From: an uncultured Clostridia bacterium
GTDB lineage: Bacteria > Bacillota > Clostridia > Oscillospirales > CAG-272
NCBI GenBank assembly: GCA_937934385.1
Contig: CALGZV010000237.1
Span: forward strand, 1-5,666
Direction: 5' to 3'
Length of the DNA stretch: 5,666 bases
Below the pieces are notes generated by a model. The model worked only from the letters and a program-made list of their open reading frames with translations. It ran no database searches and was not told the origin of the DNA. Shown piece by piece: positions 1-5,038 of the stretch (positions are counted from its first letter, which is position 1; every line of letters starts with the position of its first letter). Made by a program: the position numbers and the translations under genes.

Positions 1-139
1 TGATTTTCTGCTGCAGGAGATGGGGCGCGAGGTCAATACAATTGGCTCAAAAGTTTCAGATATCAGAATGACAGATACTGTTGTGGAAATGAAGAGCGAG
101 CTTGAACGGATTCGCGAACAGGTACAGAATATAGAGTGA
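1..139 (+). CDS. yicC: YicC/YloC family endoribonuclease, 3' end only
   Basis: Only the last 45 residues are present, read from base 2 (frame GAT TTT CTG) to the TGA at 137-139. The start is outside the window. The segment begins [17 protein letters not shown] and ends in [14 protein letters not shown], the conserved C-terminal signature of the YicC/YloC family (DUF1732 region), with an almost invariant GSK and a charged helix ending in QNIE. In characterised members the protein acts as an endoribonuclease in the cytoplasm; the role in this organism is inferred from the family. It sits upstream of remA and gmk, as yloC does in Bacillus subtilis, which supports the identification. Nothing looks broken; truncation is due only to the window edge. 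Confidence 0.93.
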   Translation, partial: DFLLQEMGREVNTIGSKVSDIRMTDTVVEMKSELERIREQVQNIE

Positions 140-235
140 CGCGGCGTTGAAGCTGTTAATACGGCGGCAGATTATATTTTGTGATGAAAGCATGTGCATG
201 TGTAGGTACGGCAATTCGGAAGAACGGAGATTTTT
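140..235 (+). other. yicC-remA spacer, no firm signal
   Basis: This 96-base spacer contains the remA Shine-Dalgarno (GGAGA, 226-230). A weak promoter-like pair, TTGAAG at 147-152 and GATTAT at 170-175 with a 17-base gap, matches consensus at only four of six positions in each box, so it could be chance. A short tandem GCATGT repeat lies at 190-201. No terminator-like hairpin with a T-run is visible, so read-through from yicC to remA is plausible. Confidence 0.4.
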
Positions 236-511
236 ATGAAATTTATAAACATTGGCTTTGGAAACATGGTGGCGGCGCACCGTATTGTAACTCTCGTCAG
301 TCCTGATTCATCGCCGATAAAGAGAATGATTCAGGACGCAAAGGACAGCGGGCGTGTGATCGACGTAACCTGCGGACGCCGAACAAGATCGGTTATTGTT
401 ACAGACAGCGAACATGTGATTCTTTCTGCTGTACAGACCGAGACGATAGCGGGGCGGCTTGACGGAGGCTGCGATGAAGAGGACGTTCGCAGCGCGGACG
501 GTGAGGAATAA
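236..511 (+). CDS. remA: RemA family extracellular-matrix regulator (DUF370)
   Basis: A 91-residue protein matching RemA, a small DNA-binding protein that in Bacillus subtilis activates biofilm matrix operons and osmoprotection genes by wrapping DNA around oligomeric rings. Conserved blocks are KFINIGFGN (2-10), the [14 protein letters not shown] segment (22-35), the CGRRTR turn (46-51) and [16 protein letters not shown] (57-72). Arg16, Arg48 and Arg49 align by eye with the B. subtilis arginines (18, 50, 51) reported as needed for DNA binding. The acidic tail after residue 77 is variable in the family. ATG 236 is preceded by GGAGA (226-230) at a five-base gap and gives the usual N-terminus. 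Its place between yicC and gmk is the standard Firmicutes arrangement. The regulatory target in this organism cannot be deduced; in non-biofilm Clostridia the role is unclear. Confidence 0.95.
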   Translation: MKFINIGFGNMVAAHRIVTLVSPDSSPIKRMIQDAKDSGRVIDVTCGRRTRSVIVTDSEHVILSAVQTETIAGRLDGGCDEEDVRSADGEE

Positions 512-535
512 TTTCCGCAATAAGAATTCAGAATA

Positions 536-563
536 TTTACAGCTGTCATGCAATTAATTAAAT
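536..563 (+). promoter_or_regulatory. possible sigma-A type promoter upstream of gmk
   Basis: TTTACA at 536-541 matches five of six bases of the -35 consensus. TTAAAT at 558-563 matches four of six of the -10 consensus at a 16-base gap. It lies in the most AT-rich part of the window, 85 bases before the preferred gmk start. In such AT-rich DNA this could easily be chance; it is a candidate only. Confidence 0.25.
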
Positions 564-619
564 ATTGAAAGATAAAAATAAAATAACGGAAAACATATTT
601 ATTTTGTTAGATAAAAAGA

Positions 620-637
620 CTCGGCTGATTAGCCGGG
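620..637 (+). other. hairpin directly before the gmk ribosome binding site
   Basis: Seven base pairs, including one G-U, form between 620-626 (CTCGGCT) and 631-637 (AGCCGGG) around a GATT tetraloop. The stem ends one base before the GGAGG at 639-643. There is no T-run after it, so it is not an intrinsic terminator. It may shape access to the gmk ribosome binding site, but no alternative fold was identified. Confidence 0.4.
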
Positions 638-638
638 C

Positions 639-643
639 GGAGG
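639..643 (+). promoter_or_regulatory. ribosome binding site that sets the gmk start
   Basis: GGAGG at 639-643 is a perfect core Shine-Dalgarno, five bases before GTG 649. It argues for the GTG start over the upstream TTG at 565 and over the out-of-frame ATG at 645. Confidence 0.8.
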
Positions 644-648
644 AATGT

Positions 649-1284
649 GTGGTCGAAAATAAGGAAAAAACAAAGAATCTGATTCTTGTAATATCGGGAC
701 CGTCGGGAAGCGGAAAGGGATGTATTATTGAACTGCTGATAAAAAAATTCGGTTTCCGCAAGGCGGTGTCGGTTACTACGAGAAAGCCGCGCGAAGGAGA
801 GATTGACGGACGCGATTATTATTTTATCAGCCGGGAACGGTTTGATGAAATGCTTAGGCGCGGAGAACTGCTCGAATATAACATATACGGGGAAAGCTGT
901 TACGGTACGCCTAAAAGCGAGGTAGAGGACGCGCTTGAAAACGACCGTCTGCTTGTGCTTGATATCGACGTACACGGTGCGGCAAATATAGAAAAGACGT
1001 ATCCTGATTTTCGCAGTGTGTTTATTATTCCTCCGGATGCTTCGGAGCAGCGCCGCAGACTTGTCAGCCGCGGCACAGAAACAGAGGAGTCTGTTGACAG
1101 ACGTATGAAGATCGCGCGTGATGAGATCGGCTGCTTCAACAAATATGACTGCGTTATAATCAACGAGACCGGAAAATCAGAGATCGCTGCGGAACAGGTA
1201 TATAATGTTATGCAAGGAATGATTCCGGATCAGAGCGGAATACCGTCGGTAATAAAAAAATATTTTTCTGATTATACAGACTGA
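649..1284 (+). CDS. gmk: guanylate kinase
   Basis: ATP-dependent kinase turning GMP into GDP (and dGMP into dGDP) in the cytoplasm, required for GTP synthesis. With GTG 649 as start it is 211 residues, the usual size (about 200-210). The P-loop GPSGSGKG is at 17-24; the GMP-binding SVTTRKPREGE is at 41-51, followed by DYYF (56-59) and YGTP (85-88); a DIDVHGA strand is at 105-111; the lid arginines lie in SRGTETEES...RRM (140-153). The start was chosen because GGAGG (639-643) lies five bases before GTG 649. An in-frame TTG at 565 would give 239 residues but has no ribosome binding site. Small oddities: Cys25 stands where Thr or Ser normally follows the P-loop GKG, and VHGA replaces the commoner VQGA. 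The gene lies between remA and rpoZ, as in other Firmicutes. Confidence 0.95.
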   Translation: MVENKEKTKNLILVISGPSGSGKGCIIELLIKKFGFRKAVSVTTRKPREGEIDGRDYYFISRERFDEMLRRGELLEYNIYGESCYGTPKSEVEDALENDRLLVLDIDVHGAANIEKTYPDFRSVFIIPPDASEQRRRLVSRGTETEESVDRRMKIARDEIGCFNKYDCVIINETGKSEIAAEQVYNVMQGMIPDQSGIPSVIKKYFSDYTD

Positions 1285-1299
1285 CTTAATTGCAGGAAA

Positions 1300-1325
1300 G
1301 CGGATTGCATATAAGCATAATCCGC
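1300..1325 (+). terminator. possible weak terminator hairpin after gmk
   Basis: A perfect 7-bp inverted repeat, GCGGATT (1300-1306) with AATCCGC (1319-1325), around a 12-base loop in which GC (1307-1308) and GC (1315-1316) can extend the stem past a bulge. It starts 15 bases after the gmk stop. The downstream sequence (ATTTGATTAATAT) has no long T-run, so termination would be inefficient at best. It may instead be an RNA processing or stability element. Confidence 0.35.
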
Positions 1326-1344
1326 ATTTGATTAATATAAATAC

Positions 1345-1376
1345 ATACCGTGAGCGTTTTGGACGCTGCCCGGTAT
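1345..1376 (+). other. two-part hairpin in the rpoZ leader
   Basis: An outer 6-bp stem, ATACCG (1345-1350) with CGGTAT (1371-1376), encloses an inner 5-bp stem, AGCGT (1353-1357) with ACGCT (1363-1367), around a TTTGG loop; a small asymmetric internal loop separates them. No T-run follows directly. It does not match a riboswitch family that I recognise. Confidence 0.45.
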
Positions 1377-1439
1377 CGGCTGTGCTTAGATACACCGCTA
1401 TAAAATAGATTTTTTAACAGCAGAAAGGTATGGTAAAAT

Positions 1440-1724
1440 ATGTTACATCCTACAGCAGAAGAGCTTTCAAAAGGAAAATACAACCGTTATGTTCTCGTTT
1501 CGGCGACTGCAAAGTGCGCCCGTCTTGTAACAGATGAGTATTGCAGATACCGCGAGAGCGCTGAACGTCAGATTGCAAATAAAGAGACTGATAAAAGCAT
1601 CGCTTCAATGATTAAAAAAGAGATTTGTGATGAACGTGCTGTAAAGTGCGCTATCAAACGGCTTTACAGAGGCGAGTATCAGATTATAGACGAATCTATA
1701 GACGATTCGATAAATTTTGATTGA
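1440..1724 (+). CDS. rpoZ: DNA-directed RNA polymerase omega subunit
   Basis: A 94-residue protein of the omega (RpoZ/Rpb6-like) family, the small subunit that helps fold and hold beta-prime in RNA polymerase. The family signature is the segment KYNRYVLVSATAKCARLV (13-30), matching the (R/K)Y-LV--A-KRAR pattern, followed by a helical Lys/Glu-rich middle and a conserved end at IKRLYRGEYQI (72-82) like the usual I-(E/N)G(E/K)I motif. ATG 1440 is the first start after an in-frame TAA at 1434-1436. GAAAGG at 1423-1428 precedes it at a long 11-base gap, so initiation may be modest. The tail IIDESIDDSINFD carries a tandem DNA repeat (1685-1708). The stop TGA (1722-1724) overlaps the priA ATG. Identity rests on pattern and position between gmk and priA. 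Confidence 0.88.
   Translation: MLHPTAEELSKGKYNRYVLVSATAKCARLVTDEYCRYRESAERQIANKETDKSIASMIKKEICDERAVKCAIKRLYRGEYQIIDESIDDSINFD
1685..1708 (+). repeat. 12-base tandem duplication in the rpoZ tail
   Basis: TATAGACGAATC (1685-1696) is followed at once by TATAGACGATTC (1697-1708), 11 of 12 bases identical. It encodes an IDES/IDDS repeat at the C-terminus of omega. The same stretch contains an inverted repeat, CGAATC (1691-1696) with GATTCG (1704-1709), which can form a 6-bp hairpin with a 7-base loop ending 14 bases before the priA ATG. Confidence 0.75.
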
Positions 1725-4306
1725 TGGATCATCCGGAGTATAAAACAATAAATGACTGTGGATCTGCCGATCGGACGGTAGGTGCGGAGATCGGCAGACC
1801 CGGCGCTGTGCTTTATGCGCGCGTCTGTCTGCCTGATATTCCTTACCTCGCCCGTCGGCTGTTTGATTATAAGGTTGCTCCTGACATGACGGCGGTCATC
1901 GGACGCGGAGATTTTGTCAAAGTACCGTTTGGAAAGGCGAATCGCGGACAGCTTGCGCTTGTTGTGGATATATCGGATTCTCCTTCGGATATATCTGTTT
2001 CCGACGAACGTATAAAAGAGATAAGCGAAATGCTTCCGCGCGAGCTTGCGCTTACAGAGGAACAGATGCGTCTGTGTGAGTATATGTATGAACATGTTTT
2101 ATGCTCATATGCAGACGCGGTTCATGCGCTTATACCGTCTTTTATGCTCGGAAAATCCGATATAATTTACAGGCTTTCTGACTGTGGACGGGAAATGCTT
2201 GCCGGGCTGCGGATAGATATTCATAAAAGGGAGAATATGCGTGTCCGTGAGGCGCTGCTGTCGGCGATAGAAGCTGCCGGGGGGAGCATTTCAAGGAAGA
2301 AGCTTTTATCCGGCCTTGGCGAAACATATGTCCGGATTCTTCCGTATCTTGAACTCACTGGAGCGATCGAATCGGAATTTTCACTGACGAGAATCGGGAA
2401 AAAATACGACGATGTGGTACGGCTCGCCGTATCTCCGGCGGAAGCCTTTGAACAGTCGGAACTCAGAATACGCCGCGCTCCGCTTATGAGTGCGGTGCTT
2501 CGCGAGCTTTGCTCAGGCGATAAGACTATGTCAGAGCTTCGCGGGCTTACGGGTGCGGGAAAATCTGTTTTTGACCGTCTTGTATCTGCCGGACTTGTTA
2601 CAATTGATAAAAATGAAATATACCGTATGCCGGCTGAGGGAAAGTCGATGCCTGATTCTCCTCCGGAGGAAAATGTACTTACCGATGAGCAGAATAAGGC
2701 ATATAATACGCTTTGCGGACTTTACGGTACAGGCGGGGGACGCGCCGCACTGCTGCACGGAGTTACCGGAAGCGGAAAAACGCGCGTGATCAGGGCTATG
2801 ATCGACCGTGTCACAGCTGACGGCAGACAGGCTATAGTTCTTGTACCGGAAATTTCACTTACCCCGCAGACGGTAGGATATTTCAAAAGCTGCTACGGAA
2901 GCCGTGTGGCGGTAATACATTCAATGCTTTCCCATGGGGAGAGGTATGACGCGTGGCGCAGCATAAAGCGCGGCGACGCCGATATCTGTATAGGTACACG
3001 CTCTGCGGTCTTTGCGCCGTTTGATAATATCGGACTTATCGTGATCGACGAAGAACAGGAGCATACCTATAAGTCGGATACAAGTCCGAAATACAACGCG
3101 CGTGATATTGCGCGTTTCAGATGCAGTGAACACGGCGCGCTGCTTTTGCTTGCTTCGGCTACTCCGTCTGTCGAGAGCTATTACCGCGCCGTATCCGGAC
3201 GCTATACACTTGTCGAGCTTAAAAAACGCTACAGCGGCGTGACGCTTCCGGATACCGTTATATCAGATGTGACAGAGCTTCATAAATGCGGCACAGGTCT
3301 GATAGGCGAAGAGCTTGATTCGGAAATACGCGCTGCACTTTCTGCCGGCAGACAGATAATTCTTTTTATGAACCGCCGCGGATATAATCACTTTATGACA
3401 TGTCCGGTCTGCCGCGAACCGGTCAGATGCCCGAATTGCAGTGTATCGCTTACCTACCATGCGAATGATTTCGGAGGAGAGCTTCGCTGCCATCTCTGCG
3501 GATACAGACAGCATGTTCCTCAGGAATGCCCGTCCTGCGGCGGACAGCACTTTGTCCGTATCGGCTTTGGCATACAGCGCGTTGAAGAGGAGCTTTATGA
3601 GCGGTATCCCGGTGTACGTGTTATGCGTATGGATGCAGATACAACATCGTCAAAAGGGGCTTTCTATGAGATGCTCAATGGCTTCAGACGCGGCGATGCC
3701 GATATTCTGATAGGCACCCAGATGGTAACTAAGGGGCATGATTTTCCGAATGTTGACGTATCGGGAGTTATTCTTGCTGATACGGCGCTGTATCTCGATG
3801 ATTACAGAGCTAACGAGCGGACTTTTTCGATGATAACGCAGCTTATAGGCCGCGCCGGCCGCGCCGGCGTTCAGGGGCGTTCGGTTATACAGACCTGTAC
3901 GCCGGATCATCCGGTAATAAGGCTTGCTGCGGCGCAGGATTACCGCGCGTTTTACGACAGTGAGATAAAGCTTCGCAGAGCGATGCTGTTTCCTCCTTTC
4001 TGCCGTATAGCGCTGATAAGCGTGAATGCGGAGGAGGAGCGGTGCGCCGCTGAAACCTGCACAAAACTGTATAAGGAGCTTGAAGCTATGCTCACCGGAG
4101 ATTTCTCCGATGTCCGTATGATATGCTTCGGTCCTTACGAAGCTTCGATCTACCGTGTCAAGGGACGTTACAGATACCGGATCATGTGCAAAATCAGGTC
4201 AGATAAACGTACCCGTCTGCTGCTGAGAACGCTGCTTGAAAGATATTCGGGGCGGGACGGAGACGGATGCACGGTGAATATCGATATTGATCCCGGAAAT
4301 CTGTGA
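1724..4306 (+). CDS. priA: primosomal protein N', replication restart helicase PriA
   Basis: A superfamily 2 DNA helicase that recognises stalled forks and reloads the replisome. From ATG 1724 it has 860 residues, longer than Escherichia coli PriA (732). The order is: an unusual leader of about 27 residues; the 3'-DNA-binding domain from YARVCLPDIPY (31) through VKVPFGKANRGQ; a winged-helix region; then helicase motifs. Walker A GVTGSGKT is at 346-353, Walker B DEEQ at 442-445 (Gln for the usual His), SATPS at 478-482, GTQMVTKGHDF from 664 and QLIGRAGRAG at 706-715. Eight cysteines (560, 563, 569, 572, 589, 592, 602, 605) form the two zinc sites inside the helicase core. ATG 1724 overlaps the rpoZ stop (TGATG) with no Shine-Dalgarno in front, so translation is probably coupled to rpoZ. 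A TTG at 1721 is a less likely start. In many Firmicutes coaBC lies between these genes; here it does not. Confidence 0.97.
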   Translation: MDHPEYKTINDCGSADRTVGAEIGRPGAVLYARVCLPDIPYLARRLFDYKVAPDMTAVIGRGDFVKVPFGKANRGQLALVVDISDSPSDISVSDERIKEISEMLPRELALTEEQMRLCEYMYEHVLCSYADAVHALIPSFMLGKSDIIYRLSDCGREMLAGLRIDIHKRENMRVREALLSAIEAAGGSISRKKLLSGLGETYVRILPYLELTGAIESEFSLTRIGKKYDDVVRLAVSPAEAFEQSELRIRRAPLMSAVLRELCSGDKTMSELRGLTGAGKSVFDRLVSAGLVTIDKNEIYRMPAEGKSMPDSPPEENVLTDEQNKAYNTLCGLYGTGGGRAALLHGVTGSGKTRVIRAMIDRVTADGRQAIVLVPEISLTPQTVGYFKSCYGSRVAVIHSMLSHGERYDAWRSIKRGDADICIGTRSAVFAPFDNIGLIVIDEEQEHTYKSDTSPKYNARDIARFRCSEHGALLLLASATPSVESYYRAVSGRYTLVELKKRYSGVTLPDTVISDVTELHKCGTGLIGEELDSEIRAALSAGRQIILFMNRRGYNHFMTCPVCREPVRCPNCSVSLTYHANDFGGELRCHLCGYRQHVPQECPSCGGQHFVRIGFGIQRVEEELYERYPGVRVMRMDADTTSSKGAFYEMLNGFRRGDADILIGTQMVTKGHDFPNVDVSGVILADTALYLDDYRANERTFSMITQLIGRAGRAGVQGRSVIQTCTPDHPVIRLAAAQDYRAFYDSEIKLRRAMLFPPFCRIALISVNAEEERCAAETCTKLYKELEAMLTGDFSDVRMICFGPYEASIYRVKGRYRYRIMCKIRSDKRTRLLLRTLLERYSGRDGDGCTVNIDIDPGNL
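1763..1798 (+). repeat. perfect 10-bp inverted repeat near the start of priA
   Basis: TCTGCCGATC (1763-1772) pairs perfectly with GATCGGCAGA (1789-1798) across a 16-base loop. It lies within codons 14-25 of priA, inside the N-terminal leader that precedes the conserved domain. In RNA this would be a stable hairpin about 39 bases after the start codon. No T-run follows, so it is not a terminator. Confidence 0.7.
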
Positions 4307-4342
4307 CACTGGCAAGCTGTTTATTTGACGGACAAGCTGATG

Positions 4343-4376
4343 TTTCTGTATTTGGCAGTAAATTTAATAACAGAAA
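4343..4376 (+). other. AT-rich hairpin in the priA-def spacer
   Basis: TTTCTGT (4343-4349) and ACAGAAA (4370-4376) form a perfect 7-bp stem. Inside it, ATTT and AAAT (4350-4353 and 4360-4363) can form a second short stem. It begins 37 bases after the priA stop and has no following T-run. Confidence 0.4.
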
Positions 4377-4379
4377 TGT

Positions 4380-4406
4380 TTGTGAAAACCGTATTGTATA
4401 TATGAT
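4380..4406 (+). promoter_or_regulatory. weak candidate promoter for def-fmt
   Basis: TATGAT at 4401-4406 matches five of six -10 bases. The nearest -35 candidate, TTGTGA (4380-4385), matches four of six, but the 15-base gap is short. The long spacer after priA makes an internal promoter for def-fmt plausible, but the sequence support is thin. Confidence 0.22.
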
Positions 4407-4429
4407 GATTTCCGTAATAATAAGAACCG

Positions 4430-4462
4430 ACCCGCCGGCGCAATCAGGGCTTGCGGGCGGGT
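4430..4462 (+). terminator. strong GC-rich hairpin, possible terminator or attenuator before def
   Basis: ACCCGCC (4430-4436) pairs with GGCGGGT (4456-4462), and CGCAA (4439-4443) with TTGCG (4451-4455), giving 12 base pairs interrupted only by a GG bulge, with a 7-base loop. It is the strongest hairpin I found in the window. TTCCG (4410-4414) and CGGAA (4467-4471) could add an outer stem. The T-rich tract starts about 10 bases after the stem and is interrupted by G, so classical termination would be imperfect. It could end priA transcripts or act in the def leader. Confidence 0.45.
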
Positions 4463-4498
4463 ATCCCGGAACTTTGTTGTTTCAGGGTAAAATCAATT

Positions 4499-4515
4499 AA
4501 GCGGCACAGCCGCTT
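4499..4515 (+). other. compact hairpin just upstream of the def ribosome binding site
   Basis: AAGCGGC (4499-4505) pairs perfectly with GCCGCTT (4509-4515) around an ACA loop, giving 7 base pairs. Only three T's follow the stem and the def Shine-Dalgarno begins eight bases later, so an effect on translation or RNA stability is more likely than termination. Confidence 0.5.
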
Positions 4516-4535
4516 TGGCGAAAGGAAGTATGAAA

Positions 4536-5018
4536 ATGGCTATACTTAATATAGTAAAAGAGGGGGATCCCATCCTCCGCAAAACAAGCAAACCTGTTGA
4601 AAAGATCACACCGAGAATAGAACGTCTTATAGACGATATGCGTGATACGCTTACCGATGCACAGGGAGCAGGACTCGCTGCGGTGCAGGTAGGTGTTTTG
4701 CGCCGTATAGTTCTGGTCGAGCATGATAAGGCTGGACTTTTAGAGCTTATAAATCCGGAGATCATAAAAAGTTCGGAAGAACGTCAGCAGGAGCTTGAGG
4801 GTTGTCTTTCCATTCCCGGAAAATGGGGAGTGACCGACCGTCCGAAAACCGTTACGGTACGCGCTATGAACCGCAAGGGCGAGTATTTTACAATACAGGG
4901 AACCGATCTTTCCGCGCGCGCGTTCTGCCACGAAATCGATCATCTTGACGGAAAGCTGTTTTCCGACGGAGCTATCCATATGCTTACGCCTGAGGAGATA
5001 AAAGAGCTTGAAAGCTGA
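4536..5018 (+). CDS. def: peptide deformylase
   Basis: A metalloenzyme that removes the formyl group from the N-terminal methionine of new proteins as they leave the ribosome. The 160-residue product carries all three family motifs: GAGLAAVQ (44-51, motif 1), EGCLS (88-92, motif 2) and HEIDH (132-136, motif 3). Cys90, His132 and His136 are the metal ligands and Glu133 the catalytic acid/base. ATG 4536 is chosen because AGGAAG (4523-4528) lies seven bases upstream and the resulting MAILNIVKEGDPILRK is the typical N-terminus. ATG 4530 would add two residues at too short a gap; a TTG at 4515 falls in a hairpin. The gene is followed after 20 bases by fmt, the enzyme that adds the formyl group, a common operon pairing. 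All catalytic residues are intact. Confidence 0.97.
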   Translation: MAILNIVKEGDPILRKTSKPVEKITPRIERLIDDMRDTLTDAQGAGLAAVQVGVLRRIVLVEHDKAGLLELINPEIIKSSEERQQELEGCLSIPGKWGVTDRPKTVTVRAMNRKGEYFTIQGTDLSARAFCHEIDHLDGKLFSDGAIHMLTPEEIKELES

Positions 5019-5038
5019 GAGAAAGGACGTGTGACTGA

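Larger units (their letters stand above)
512..648 (+). other. remA-gmk spacer, AT-rich, possible leader of gmk
   Basis: This stretch is more AT-rich than the flanking genes, especially 530-615. It holds a possible promoter (536-563, listed separately), a hairpin at 620-637 and the gmk Shine-Dalgarno at 639-643. It is open in the gmk frame from TTG 565, but that start has no ribosome binding site and would add 28 Lys/Ile/Asn-rich residues not usual for guanylate kinase. I read it as untranslated leader. Confidence 0.6.
1285..1439 (+). other. structured spacer between gmk and rpoZ
   Basis: A 155-base gene-free stretch with two inverted repeats (1300-1325 and 1345-1376, listed separately) and a six-base T-run at 1410-1415. 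The T-run is preceded only by a weak four-pair AT stem (CTAT/ATAG, 1398-1408). TATAAA boxes at 1336-1341 and 1399-1404 resemble -10 elements, but neither has a convincing -35 at the right distance. A GAAAGG at 1423-1428 is the likely rpoZ Shine-Dalgarno, at a rather long 11-base gap. No coding potential is evident. Confidence 0.5.
4307..4535 (+). other. priA-def spacer / def leader with three hairpins
   Basis: A 229-base gene-free stretch. The first half (4307-4430) is AT-rich and holds a hairpin at 4343-4376 and a weak promoter-like pair near 4380-4406. The second half holds a strong GC-rich hairpin at 4430-4462, a broken T-rich stretch (CTTTGTTGTTT, 4472-4482), and a compact hairpin at 4499-4515 just before the def Shine-Dalgarno. 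I do not recognise a T-box (the AGGGTGG motif is absent) or another riboswitch family. Confidence 0.55.

Noticed and set aside
190..201. GCATGT tandem repeat before remA
   Set aside because: Only two 6-base copies; too short to distinguish from chance and not placed at a known signal.
1398..1415. CTAT/ATAG stem followed by a T-run as an intrinsic terminator
   Set aside because: A four-pair AT-only stem is too weak to end transcription, and it lies just upstream of the rpoZ ribosome binding site.
1429..1535. Out-of-frame ATG at 1430 close to the GAAAGG before rpoZ
   Set aside because: The gap to the Shine-Dalgarno is only one base and the frame encodes no recognisable peptide; the omega frame from 1440 is clearly the gene.
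1679..2095. 138-codon open frame on the - strand
   Set aside because: Antisense to the rpoZ tail and priA 5' end, no recognisable motif; explained by base composition of the coding strand.
3047..3058. DEEQ instead of DEEH in the PriA Walker B motif
   Set aside because: The surrounding EHTYKSD...ARDIA context is intact and, from memory, Gln at this place is common in clostridial PriA, so it is a lineage variant, not a defect.
3848..3868. GC-rich tandem repeat GGCCGCGCC within priA
   Set aside because: It encodes the conserved GRAGRAG helicase motif VI, where repeated Gly-Arg-Ala codons give such a repeat by necessity.
4312..4340. Repeated CAAGCTG after priA
   Set aside because: Two 7-base copies without further structure; compatible with chance.
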